In this document: in pieces, positions 1 to 7,989 of the stretch
Layout: each line of letters begins with the position of its first letter
How positions within the stretch are numbered: the stretch's first letter is position 1
Assembly: GCA_002403305.1 (NCBI GenBank)
Contig: DHHM01000023.1
Coordinates: 201,112-265,111 of the forward strand
Length of the DNA: 64,000 nucleotides
Origin: Bacteroidales bacterium UBA4772
GTDB taxonomy: Bacteria; Bacteroidota; Bacteroidia; Bacteroidales; VadinHA17
Reading direction: 5' to 3'
Made by a program: the position numbers and the translations under genes
The notes under the pieces: generated by a model
Told to the model about the DNA's origin: nothing
The model's input: only the letters and a program-made list of their open reading frames with translations
Database searches by the model: none

Positions 1-407
1 TAGAGGTGTTCGATATTATGTGTCCTGACCATCTTCATCCGGCCCTCGAGGGCGGGGTGATTGAGGAAACGGGTGGTGTGCAGTCCCTCAAAAATAATCG
101 GATTTGTATCGGAGAGAAGATTTTCGAGTAGCGACCTGCTGCTGCGGGAGAGAACGATGAAGGGATCTTTCCGGAAGAGATGAAAGAGGTTCAGGTCGCG
201 ACGGTAATAATAAACCCTGAGGCACTCACGCTCCAGTGTCCTCGACCGGCCACGTCCGTAGCAGAAACTGTGGAGGATGACACCGACGCCCTGTTCCTTC
301 AGGGCTTTGATCTTGTAAAAGACATCCATCACGCCGCCGTAGTCAGGCGGATAGGGGATGTTGAAGCTTACGAGATGGATTATTCTACTGTAGGAGGTGC
401 GGTTCAT
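1..407 (-). CDS. Glycosyltransferase, N-terminal part (cut by window edge)
   Basis: The minus strand stays open from the window edge to an ATG at 405-407 and encodes about 135 residues of the amino-terminal half of a GT4-like glycosyltransferase. The segment IIHLVSFNIPYPPDYGGV near residues 8-25 is the hallmark N-terminus of a Bacteroidota family of putative cell-surface glycan transferases, and RTHNIEHL is visible just before the edge. An in-frame ATG at 432-434 would add nine residues, and neither start has a clear ribosome site. It is divergent from the next glycosyltransferase, so the two probably belong to one surface-polysaccharide locus. The acceptor is unknown and the C-terminus lies outside the window. 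Confidence 0.85.
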   Translation of the reverse strand, partial: MNRTSYSRIIHLVSFNIPYPPDYGGVMDVFYKIKALKEQGVGVILHSFCYGRGRSRTLERECLRVYYYRRDLNLFHLFRKDPFIVLSRSSRSLLENLLSDTNPIIFEGLHTTRFLNHPALEGRMKMVRTHNIEHL

Positions 408-511
408 AAATGGGGATATACAGTTCACAAACATAGCTAAAAAAATCTTTTGTATCTTTCATCCCCCGTTACATAGGAGAGTGTAATGCTTTTCACCAGA
501 AGAAGGTATCA

Positions 512-1642
512 ATGAAGGTATTGATTGCAGTCATCAGTGACCTGGCTACTGACATGAGAGTGCAGAAACAGGCATCCCTGCTGGCTGAGATGGGTTGTGA
601 TGTGACGGTTCTGGGGAGAAGGAGAGACAACTCCCTGCCCGCCCGCTTCCCCGGCACAAAGGTGTTCAGGATCAGGGTGCCCTTCAGGAGAGGTCCTGGC
701 ATGTACCTCACTTTTAATTTCATACTTCTGATTCACCTGCTGGTCAGACGCTTCGATCTGTGCGTCTCCTGCGATCTTGATACGCTCGTTCCCTGTTATG
801 CCGTGGCGCGGCTCTTCAGGAAAACGCTGGTCTATGATGCACACGAGTATTTCACAGGTCAGTACGGGCTTGCCGGGAGAAAGCTCCGGCACCGGCTCTG
901 GAAAGCGGCCGAGAGGCTGATACTCCCTCACGTAAGGCATATGATCACTGTAAGCGATTCGATCGCCGGGCTCTACCGCAGCGAGTACGGTTCCAACCCG
1001 GTAGTGGTCAGGAATGTAGCTCCGTCAGTGGCTCATCTCGTGCCGCACGCCCGGAGTATACTTTCTGTAAGCAATGATGAATTGCTGGTTGTATACCAGG
1101 GTTCGGGCATCAATGAGGGCAGAGGGGCGGAAGAGCTGATAGATGCGATCTCCCTGGTTGAGAGAGTGCGGCTGGTAATAACCGGTTCGGGAGATGTTAT
1201 CGGGAAGATACGGCAGCGTGCCGCTGACAGCCCTGCTGCCGGCAGGATTATCTTCCTTCCCGTGATGCCCTGGGAGGAGATGATGAGATACACTCTCGGC
1301 TGCGACGCCGGACTTACGCTGGATACCGACACCTGCACAAACCAGCGCTACAGCCTGCCCAACAAGCTTTTTGATTATATTGCGGCTGGCATACCTGCCA
1401 TTGCCTCTCCACTGCCTGAGGTTTCGGCGGTGATCAGGCAATACGGTTGCGGAGTGGTGCTTGACGAGGTTTCGCCGGAGGCCATTGCAGATATGCTGGC
1501 GAGACTGAGGGATGACCGCTCTCTGTTGCAGACGTTGAAGGAAAAGACCGGGGCAGCCCGCATTGAACTAAACTGGGAAAAAGAGAAGCTGAAAGAACAA
1601 GAGTTCTTCAGAAGCGTTACTGAAACAAATGAGTGCAAATGA
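512..1642 (+). CDS. Glycosyltransferase, GT4-like
   Basis: The 376-residue protein starts MKVLIAVISDLATDMRV, a Rossmann-type nucleotide-sugar transferase N-terminus with a glycine-poor first loop. YDAHEYFT at residues 108-115 and SLPNKLFDYIAAGIPAIAS at 281-299 match the GT4 acceptor-side and donor-binding segments. No signal peptide is seen, so it should act at the cytoplasmic membrane face, adding a sugar to a lipid-linked glycan. Its stop overlaps the start of the following DUF6132 gene (ATGA), so the two are co-transcribed. The donor and acceptor sugars cannot be read from sequence. Confidence 0.9.
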   Translation: MKVLIAVISDLATDMRVQKQASLLAEMGCDVTVLGRRRDNSLPARFPGTKVFRIRVPFRRGPGMYLTFNFILLIHLLVRRFDLCVSCDLDTLVPCYAVARLFRKTLVYDAHEYFTGQYGLAGRKLRHRLWKAAERLILPHVRHMITVSDSIAGLYRSEYGSNPVVVRNVAPSVAHLVPHARSILSVSNDELLVVYQGSGINEGRGAEELIDAISLVERVRLVITGSGDVIGKIRQRAADSPAAGRIIFLPVMPWEEMMRYTLGCDAGLTLDTDTCTNQRYSLPNKLFDYIAAGIPAIASPLPEVSAVIRQYGCGVVLDEVSPEAIADMLARLRDDRSLLQTLKEKTGAARIELNWEKEKLKEQEFFRSVTETNECK

Positions 1643-1872
1643 ACAGATCCTTTCTTAAGAGATATCTCCCTGAGATTGCCGGCGCCGCTGCCGGTGCCAT
1701 CGGCGGCTTCATCTACTGGAAATATGTAGGTTGCCTTTCAGGCACCTGTGCCATTAAGTCAAACTGGTACCTGATGGTTCCGTGGGGAGCCGTGCTCGGT
1801 TTTCTGGCCGGCTCCGTCATTGGAGACCTGATAAGAAAAAAGGGAAAGAAAAAAGAGCAGCAGGAGGAGTAA
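1639..1872 (+). CDS. DUF6132-like small membrane protein
   Basis: The 77-residue protein has two probable membrane segments (roughly residues 12-30 and 44-64) separated by a YVGCLSGTCAI loop with two cysteines, then a lysine-rich tail. This GC-x-GTC pattern is typical of the Bacteroidota DUF6132 family, which is often found near rhodanese or redox genes and has no established function. A GTG six bases upstream is also possible. I prefer the ATG because it overlaps the preceding stop as ATGA, which implies translational coupling. The assignment is by motif only. Confidence 0.75.
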   Translation: MNRSFLKRYLPEIAGAAAGAIGGFIYWKYVGCLSGTCAIKSNWYLMVPWGAVLGFLAGSVIGDLIRKKGKKKEQQEE

Positions 1873-1884
1873 TACGGACTCCTC
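1864..1884 (+). terminator. Short hairpin at the end of the DUF6132 gene
   Basis: GAGGAGT (1864-1870) pairs with ACTCCTC (1878-1884) around a 7-base loop and overlaps the DUF6132 stop codon. It is followed by only three T bases, so it is at best a weak terminator. Confidence 0.3.
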
Positions 1885-1946
1885 AGCTTTATCAGGAAGT
1901 TTGTATATTGCATACATAATACAACAGACAAACTAACCTGATAACC

Positions 1947-3410
1947 ATGAAGACCAACCGACGGAATTTCCTTCGCACTGCTGCCGTGGCAGGGGCAGGT
2001 GCCATCACGGCCGGTACCGGCATATCATGCTCGCGCCGGGATGAGAGCAGTGAGCTGATGCCTGAAGTAAGGGCCGCTGTCGCTGCAATCCATTCACAAC
2101 TGTTTAACATGTGCGGTTACGGGGCACCGCCGCTTGAAAATGTACGCATCGGGTTCATAGGATTGGGGATGAGGGGTCCCGGGGCTGTTGAGCGTATGGC
2201 TCACATCGAAGGAGTTGAGATAGCAGCCCTGTGCGACAAGTATTCCGACAGGGTTGATAAAATGCAGTCGATGATATCCAGGTTCGGACTGCCGCAGGCA
2301 AAGGCTTTTGGCGGCAGCGAGGAGGCATGGAAGGGTCTGTGCGATGACCCTGATATAGATATGGTTTACATATGTACTCCATGGGCATGGCACACTCCTA
2401 TGGCAGTGTACGCCATGGAGGCCGGGAAGCATGTGGCGGTGGAGGTGCCGGCAGCAAAAACGATAGATGAATGCTGGCAACTGGTGGAGACCTCTGAAAG
2501 GACGAAGATGCACTGTATGCAGTTGGAGAACTGCTGTTACGACTTCTTTGAGTTGCTTACTCTGAATATGGCACGGCAGGGCCTCTTCGGTGACATAGTC
2601 CACGGTGAGGGGGCCTACATCCATGATCTTCGGTGGGACTTCACCTATGACAAGAACGGATATGCCGACATGTGGCGCCTGAAAGAGAATGTCAGGAATG
2701 GCAATCTATATCCCACTCACGGTCTGGGTCCCCTTTGCCAGGTGATGAATATCAACAGGGGCGACAGGATGGATTATCTCACATCCATGTCGACAAATGA
2801 TTTCTCAATGGAACCGGATCTTGCCCGGCTGGCAGACGAGGATCCTTTTTATGTACCCTTCGCTGAAAAGAAATATCGTGGCAACATGAACACCACACTT
2901 ATAAGGAGCCTCTCCGGCAGGACCGTCATGATTCAGCATGATGTCTCCAGTGTCAGGCCATACTCACGGATCCACCTGGTTAGCGGCACCGAAGGAGCTG
3001 CCAGGAAATGGCCCTCACCGGCGAAGATAGCGCTTGGCCATTCATGGCTGCCGGCGGAAGAGTACAAGGCCCTGGAAGAGCAATATACGCCGGCCATAGT
3101 CAGGAGGGTGGGAGAGATGGCCAGGGCGATAGGCGGACACGGGGGCATGGATTTCATCATGGACTGGAGACTGATCGACTGCCTCCGCAACGGTCTGCCT
3201 CTGGACCAGGATGTATATGATGCTGCCCTCTGGAGCGCAGTCACTCCCCTGAGCGAGTGGTCAGTGGCCAACAGGTCCTCTTCCATTGAGGTGCCTGACT
3301 TCACATGCGGGGCATGGGAGGCAAACAAACCCTTTGTTCCCGACCTGTCGGAAGGCGGAAACACACAGGTACTTCAAATACAGGGCAGCACAAATCAGCT
3401 GGAGGTTTAA
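1947..3410 (+). CDS. Tat-exported Gfo/Idh/MocA oxidoreductase, GH109-like
   Basis: This 487-residue protein has a twin-arginine leader (NRRNFLRTAAVAGAGA) followed by ISCS, so it is probably exported as a lipoprotein. The NAD-binding loop GFIGLGMRGPG is at residues 69-79, and EVPAAKT at 166-172 is the family EKP-like segment. ENCCYDFFE (194-202) and YPTHGLGP (255-262) are characteristic of glycoside hydrolase family 109, whose studied members cleave alpha-N-acetylgalactosamine through an NAD-dependent oxidation and elimination cycle. The length fits the family. The exact substrate is inferred and could be another alpha-glycoside. It stands alone between the glycosyltransferases and the phosphate transporter. 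A TTTGTATATTG element at 1900-1910 may be its promoter. Confidence 0.88.
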   Translation: MKTNRRNFLRTAAVAGAGAITAGTGISCSRRDESSELMPEVRAAVAAIHSQLFNMCGYGAPPLENVRIGFIGLGMRGPGAVERMAHIEGVEIAALCDKYSDRVDKMQSMISRFGLPQAKAFGGSEEAWKGLCDDPDIDMVYICTPWAWHTPMAVYAMEAGKHVAVEVPAAKTIDECWQLVETSERTKMHCMQLENCCYDFFELLTLNMARQGLFGDIVHGEGAYIHDLRWDFTYDKNGYADMWRLKENVRNGNLYPTHGLGPLCQVMNINRGDRMDYLTSMSTNDFSMEPDLARLADEDPFYVPFAEKKYRGNMNTTLIRSLSGRTVMIQHDVSSVRPYSRIHLVSGTEGAARKWPSPAKIALGHSWLPAEEYKALEEQYTPAIVRRVGEMARAIGGHGGMDFIMDWRLIDCLRNGLPLDQDVYDAALWSAVTPLSEWSVANRSSSIEVPDFTCGAWEANKPFVPDLSEGGNTQVLQIQGSTNQLEV

Positions 3411-3451
3411 CCCGGTTGTTGCAACATCAGTTCCGGCTCTGACGCCGATTC

Positions 3452-4651
3452 TTAATCATAGAATTTCCTGTTGATCCGGTCGCTCTTTCTCTTATCTGCC
3501 AGCGCAAGCCAGACGAGGTATGCAGAGATGAGGACGAGTAAGATCACTATGGCATATTTGATGATGAGAGCCGTGCTCGGTTCACCAATACCTGCAGCGG
3601 GAGGGTTGGCGGAGTGGCCGACATCTATGCCAAAAAGGTTTTTTACGAAAAAGAGCAGAAAGAAGGTGAGCAATCCTGCCGCAACAGGTGTGGTGATCCA
3701 GCCTGATGCAATGCTGCCGAGCAGTCTCAGGTTGATGTTCCTGATGCCCTTGTAGAGGCCTATCCCCAAAACCGATCCCACTACCACCTGCGTGCTTGAA
3801 ACAGGCACCAGCGGTATTGGTGGCAGGCCCGCACTGGCCATCACTCCTGAGAGTGCCGACGATGAGAAAATGAACAGCACGAGAGCCTGTGACATCACAA
3901 CCACGAATGCTGCTTCAGATGAGAGCTCCAGCAGGTTGGCGCCCACCGTCTGCATCACTTTCCTGGAGTAGGTAACCACCCCAGCTGCTATGGCCAGTCC
4001 GCCAAGGAAGAAGAGCTGTTGTGCCCCTGTAAGGGTGAAGAGGCCGAAGCCGGTCTCCTCTAGCGGGACACTGGGAACGAAGACCCCCATGACATTGGCG
4101 ATGTTGTTTGCACCGAGGCTGTAGGCTCCGAAAGCGCCGGCTATCAGCAGTCCGCCTCTCAGATAGGCTTCATACCGGACCAGGTGTATCCTTATTTTTT
4201 TCCTCGTGATCTTCACCAGGTGGTACAGTCCGAAGGCAAAGATTGCCCCCAGAAGCGGGCCTGTAACCCAGGTGGTCACTATCTGTGTAAGTGCCTTTGT
4301 ATCAACAGCATTATTGGTGAAGAAATCCCATCCGATAATGGCTCCCACGATCGCCTGGGTAGTGGAGACGGGCAGACCCGCCCTCGTCATGAAATAGACT
4401 GTCAGTCCGGCTGCCAGGGCGACGGTGAAAGCGCCGCCCATGGCATTCACTGATCCCAGACGCCCCAGTGTCTCCGAGGCACCGCCACCCTGCAATACTG
4501 CCCCAAGAATAACGAAGACGGATGCTATGATTGCTGCCCTGGTAAAAGATACCATACGCGAACCAACGGCTGAGCCAAAGATATTAGCTGCATCATTGGC
4601 ACCCAGGGTCCAGCCCAGGAAGAGTCCGCTGGTCAGGAAGAGGAATATCAT
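3452..4651 (-). CDS. PiT family inorganic phosphate transporter
   Basis: The 399-residue polytopic protein carries the two PiT signatures GANDAANIFGSAVGS (residues 17-31) and GANNIAN (180-186), one per half of the inverted-repeat fold. The family imports phosphate, usually as a metal-phosphate complex with protons or sodium. The gene follows the PhoU-like gene by 2 bp on the same strand, the usual pitA-associated pairing. The first half has two tandem hydrophobic blocks and the central loop is basic (KITRKKIRIH). It should be low affinity and independent of the PstS-like protein at 30.3 kb. Confidence 0.93.
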   Translation of the reverse strand: MIFLFLTSGLFLGWTLGANDAANIFGSAVGSRMVSFTRAAIIASVFVILGAVLQGGGASETLGRLGSVNAMGGAFTVALAAGLTVYFMTRAGLPVSTTQAIVGAIIGWDFFTNNAVDTKALTQIVTTWVTGPLLGAIFAFGLYHLVKITRKKIRIHLVRYEAYLRGGLLIAGAFGAYSLGANNIANVMGVFVPSVPLEETGFGLFTLTGAQQLFFLGGLAIAAGVVTYSRKVMQTVGANLLELSSEAAFVVVMSQALVLFIFSSSALSGVMASAGLPPIPLVPVSSTQVVVGSVLGIGLYKGIRNINLRLLGSIASGWITTPVAAGLLTFFLLFFVKNLFGIDVGHSANPPAAGIGEPSTALIIKYAIVILLVLISAYLVWLALADKRKSDRINRKFYD

Positions 4652-4653
4652 GA

Positions 4654-5304
4654 TCAGAGCATTTGCCTTATAGCCATGGAGGCCAGTAGGTCGGCAGCAT
4701 CCTGTGCCGCATCGGAAATATTCTCAATATGGTGGGTGATGTACCGTATGTGAGCCTTTTCAGCCAGCGAGAGGTCGCTCATCTCATGAAATACCTTCCT
4801 CTTCAACTGAAATGCAGCCTTGTCCGTCTCTCGCTCAAAGAAATAAACCTTGATCAGTTTCTCCCTCACCAGGTGGGGCTCCCGGAAGAATGCCCTGGCC
4901 GCGGGCATCAACTCCTCAGCAGCGTTTGCCGACACCTCCGCCAGTGAGATGAAATCCTCTGTCAGCGATGAAGGTATGCGTGGGATCTCAATATAAAATT
5001 CATTCAGCGACCCTTTTGCCGTGTCAATGATCTCATCCATCTGCCAGAGAAACTTTACGATCTCACTCCTCTGATGCGGAAGAATGGAGTGTACTATCAT
5101 GTCATTCTCTATGGTTCTCTGCAGCTTGTCAGCCTTGCCTTCAAGATCATCAATCTTTTCCAGATGGGATCCGAACGTAGTCTGATCGCCCCTTATGTAA
5201 GCCTTGACACCCTCCTTGAAGATCAGTATTCCAATCTCAATGGTATCGAAGAACTCGTCGATTCTGACCGTCAGTTCCCTGGTTGTGCGGGTGAATAGTG
5301 ACAT
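4654..5304 (-). CDS. DUF47 (PhoU-like) phosphate transport accessory protein
   Basis: The 216-residue all-helical protein starts MSLFTRTTRELTVRIDEFF and belongs to the DUF47/TIGR00153 family, distant relatives of PhoU. These proteins are nearly always encoded next to PiT transporters and are thought to regulate transport or bind metal-phosphate. Acidic-helix motifs such as EKIDDLEGKADKLQ (around residues 48-61) and DEIIDTAKG match the family's metal-binding helices. Its stop is 2 bp from the PiT start, so the two form an operon with this gene first. Confidence 0.9.
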   Translation of the reverse strand: MSLFTRTTRELTVRIDEFFDTIEIGILIFKEGVKAYIRGDQTTFGSHLEKIDDLEGKADKLQRTIENDMIVHSILPHQRSEIVKFLWQMDEIIDTAKGSLNEFYIEIPRIPSSLTEDFISLAEVSANAAEELMPAARAFFREPHLVREKLIKVYFFERETDKAAFQLKRKVFHEMSDLSLAEKAHIRYITHHIENISDAAQDAADLLASMAIRQML

Positions 5305-5365
5305 GTGCCCTGTTTTGTGTTGGTAATGACAAATATATTAAGAAAAGAGGCAGGGGCTAAATCTT

Positions 5366-6730
5366 TCAAAAATCAATGATCCTTTCTACACGGTGATTTT
5401 TCAGCCAGCTCTTTATTATAACCTGTATATCCCTGTTGTCAGAGGCATTAATGATACATTCATGTACCGCCTCAAGTCCGAAGCCCACCTCATTGATGTT
5501 AAAATACCCGTAACCTGCATATTTGCCGTTGAGTACCTTTACGGCCGACCGTTCTTCGATGTCGCGGCCGCGGTCGATAATAAAGAAATTGCGTTCTCTG
5601 AAGATGAATTCATCCAGTGCCATCAAGGCTCTCTCGTTGTAATCTGCCGGTTTCTCCTCTCCGCAGCATGCCCCCCGGCAGAGGCTCACCTGTCGGTGGA
5701 AGCAGGGACCTTCGGTATCATAAAGGCCGCACAGCTTCTGGCAAAGCTCGTACTTTGCCATCATCTGCTCAAGCCTGCCCCTGGCACTGTCACGTGAGGT
5801 GAAGAGAGAGAGGGGAACGGTATCACCGGTCACCCTGCGGTATTCAAAACGTATATACCCACAGGTATCGGTGAAACTGTAAATTCCCCAGGGATATCCG
5901 GTACGGCGCTGGGCCCTGTTGAAACGTGGCTTTTTCTTTTTTATCTCTGCCGATTCAAGTAGCAGTGCTATCAGCTCACTGCCGGTAGGCTCCCAGGTGA
6001 TGTCAGCGATCATGGAGCGCATCTCCATGGCCCTGGCAGAGGTGTTGTTTGAGAGATGCGTGTTCACCCTCTGAAAGAGATTGCAGCTTTTGCCGATATA
6101 AATGACATCACCCTCCTCATTATAAAAATAATAGACACCGGGATCTTCCGGTATCTCCTGCAGCCGGGCCGGGTCAAGGGCAGGATGGAGCTTCGAAGCC
6201 TTACTGTTTCTGATCAGGCTTCCCGACCTGAGGGCACCGTCTCTCTCGAGCAGCATTTCCAGCAGCCGTACGGTTGCAAGTGCATCGCCGGAGGCCCGGT
6301 GACGGCCGTTGATCTCAATGCCAAGATCACCACACAGTTTCCCCAGGCTATAAGATTTATGACCGGGCATTAGCTTCCTGCTGAGGGCAACGGTGTCGAG
6401 CAGTGGCCTTTTATAATTGTAGCCAAGCATGCTGAACTCCTGCCTGATGAAAGAATAGTCGAACCGTGCATTGTGAGCTACAAAAACGGCACCCTCAGTC
6501 ATCTCAACAATTCTCTTTGCAACTTCGTAAAACTTCGGAGCATCTTCCACCATCTCGTTGGTGATGCCTGTCAGCGAAGTGATGAAATAGGGAATCGTAC
6601 GCTCAGGGTTGATAAGCGTGCTGTACTCTTCAACAATACGCTTGCCGTCATGGAGATAGATGGCAATCTCGGTTATCCTCTCCAGCCTGGCGCTTCCCCC
6701 GGTGGTCTCTATGTCAACAACGGCATACAC
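5366..6730 (-). CDS. DnaQ-like exonuclease fused to a UvrC-type GIY-YIG domain
   Basis: This 454-residue protein has two nuclease modules. Residues 1-165 are a DEDDh 3'-5' exonuclease: D6 and E8 in VVDIETTG, HNARFDYSF at 86-94, HRASGDA at 144-150. Residues about 195-275 are a GIY-YIG nuclease (GVYYF at 198-202, YIGKS at 211-215, R221) like the N-terminus of UvrC, followed by a cysteine-containing region (CHRQVSLCRGACCGEE in part) resembling UvrC's central domain. Similar fusions occur in Bacteroidota and Actinobacteria and are thought to act in excision repair, as Cho does. It is transcribed alone and lacks the UvrBC-interaction and helix-hairpin-helix parts of UvrC. Confidence 0.88.
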   Translation of the reverse strand: MYAVVDIETTGGSARLERITEIAIYLHDGKRIVEEYSTLINPERTIPYFITSLTGITNEMVEDAPKFYEVAKRIVEMTEGAVFVAHNARFDYSFIRQEFSMLGYNYKRPLLDTVALSRKLMPGHKSYSLGKLCGDLGIEINGRHRASGDALATVRLLEMLLERDGALRSGSLIRNSKASKLHPALDPARLQEIPEDPGVYYFYNEEGDVIYIGKSCNLFQRVNTHLSNNTSARAMEMRSMIADITWEPTGSELIALLLESAEIKKKKPRFNRAQRRTGYPWGIYSFTDTCGYIRFEYRRVTGDTVPLSLFTSRDSARGRLEQMMAKYELCQKLCGLYDTEGPCFHRQVSLCRGACCGEEKPADYNERALMALDEFIFRERNFFIIDRGRDIEERSAVKVLNGKYAGYGYFNINEVGFGLEAVHECIINASDNRDIQVIIKSWLKNHRVERIIDF

Positions 6731-6783
6731 TGGTCGTGCAAAATACGAAGATAATTACTTTCAGGGCCGGGATGAAATATTCA

Positions 6784-6791
6784 TAAATTTG
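6784..6791 (+). promoter_or_regulatory. Bacteroidota -7 element TAAATTTG
   Basis: The sequence matches the TAnnTTTG consensus and lies 23 bases before the aminotransferase start, giving a short untranslated leader. Confidence 0.6.
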
Positions 6792-6814
6792 CATTCAGTT
6801 AAGTCCTGAAGGTT

Positions 6815-7651
6815 ATGGATTGTATCGGGGAATTTTACTATCTCAACGGCCGGATACACAGCATCGGCGAAGAGGTGCCGGCTCTCTCCGGTGAGGTGTC
6901 ATTTTATGAGGTTATCAGGACCAGAAACGGGATTCCGCTCTTTTTTGATGAGCACATGAAGCGTCTCAGCAACGGGATAGCAACAAGGTATGACCCTGAT
7001 CACGACATAGCAGAAAGGGTAGCTGCAGGTTTCGATGCCCTTGTCAGCAGGGAGTCGTTTACGGAGATGAATGTCAGGGTTACGGTTACCTTCATCGGCC
7101 GGGAATATTCGCTCCATATCTGCTTTATCCCCTCATTTTACCCGACTGAAAAGATGATGCGCGATGGTGTCAGGCTGATACTTTTTCGAGCCGAGCGGGA
7201 TGATCCCGGTGTCAAAATTGAGAATAACAGGCTCAGGATGACTGTTGACAGCGAGCTTCAGAGCAGGCAGGCCTATGAGGCTCTGCTGGTCAACCGCGAA
7301 GGGTTGATCACGGAGGGGAGCCGTTCAAATGTATTCTTTATAACTGAGGAGGACCTCCTTGTCACTCCTCCCGACAGCATGGTGTTGTCAGGGATCACCA
7401 GGGAAAAAGTTATTTGTTTATGCAGGACAGAAGGTATAAGGCTGATGTTCAGGTCAGTGGCTGAGACAGATCTGCCCGGGTTCAGGTCACTCTTCATAAC
7501 AGGTACCTCACCCATGGTTCTTAGCGTGCAGAGCGTTGAAAAGCATCACTTTGAAGTTGCATGCCCGGTGACTGAAAAGCTACGCCTTCTTTATGAACAA
7601 CTGGTTCTCGACAGTATCAGCAGCTACAAAATGAGAAACAGAAAAGATTAA
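6815..7651 (+). CDS. Class IV PLP-dependent aminotransferase / ADC-lyase family
   Basis: The 278-residue protein matches the fold-type IV family that includes branched-chain aminotransferases, D-amino acid aminotransferase and 4-amino-4-deoxychorismate lyase. VKIENNRLR places the Schiff-base lysine at K134, in the position seen in PabC. ITEGSRSNVFFI (near residue 166) and SGITREKV (near 192) are the phosphate-binding and cofactor segments. The short N-terminus and PabC-like lysine context favour a deoxychorismate lyase or D-amino acid aminotransferase over IlvE, but no neighbour decides this. A TAAATTTG promoter lies 23 bases upstream. Confidence 0.85.
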   Translation: MDCIGEFYYLNGRIHSIGEEVPALSGEVSFYEVIRTRNGIPLFFDEHMKRLSNGIATRYDPDHDIAERVAAGFDALVSRESFTEMNVRVTVTFIGREYSLHICFIPSFYPTEKMMRDGVRLILFRAERDDPGVKIENNRLRMTVDSELQSRQAYEALLVNREGLITEGSRSNVFFITEEDLLVTPPDSMVLSGITREKVICLCRTEGIRLMFRSVAETDLPGFRSLFITGTSPMVLSVQSVEKHHFEVACPVTEKLRLLYEQLVLDSISSYKMRNRKD

Positions 7652-7655
7652 TACG

Positions 7656-7663
7656 TATCTTTG
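7656..7663 (+). promoter_or_regulatory. Bacteroidota -7 element TATCTTTG
   Basis: A TAnnTTTG match placed 17 bases before the ATG of the 95-residue hypothetical gene, so that gene probably has its own transcript rather than reading through from the aminotransferase. Confidence 0.6.
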
Positions 7664-7680
7664 CAACAAAAGCAACAGCC

Positions 7681-7968
7681 ATGGCCAGCATAAAAGACCT
7701 GAAGAAGGATATTGACTACCTCTTTTTTGAACTGATATCTGACTGCTTTATGTTTACGAGCCTCCATGACGGGGAGAAGAGAGACAAGGCTCAGAACCTG
7801 ATCGAGGAAGCGGTGAGCATGCGCAATGAATTCATCGACAGGGTCAACAATCCCGACGGTAAGGACAATCCTGCCATTGTAAAGGCATATTACTCGGCTC
7901 TGCGCAAGGATCTGTTCGAGAAAGTTGACGGATACTTTAAAAGACTTAGCAGCATCACAAAGGAGTAG
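7681..7968 (+). CDS. Small helical hypothetical protein
   Basis: The 95-residue soluble protein starts MASIKDLKKDIDYLFFELIS. It is predicted to be nearly all helix, charged, and without signal peptide, cysteines or a known catalytic motif. It resembles a short conserved Bacteroidota protein family of unknown function. It has its own promoter-like element and ends convergent with the AmrS gene, 21 bp away. I do not recognise a function. Confidence 0.75.
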   Translation: MASIKDLKKDIDYLFFELISDCFMFTSLHDGEKRDKAQNLIEEAVSMRNEFIDRVNNPDGKDNPAIVKAYYSALRKDLFEKVDGYFKRLSSITKE

Positions 7969-7989
7969 ATCAGTCTGTAGAAACCATTT

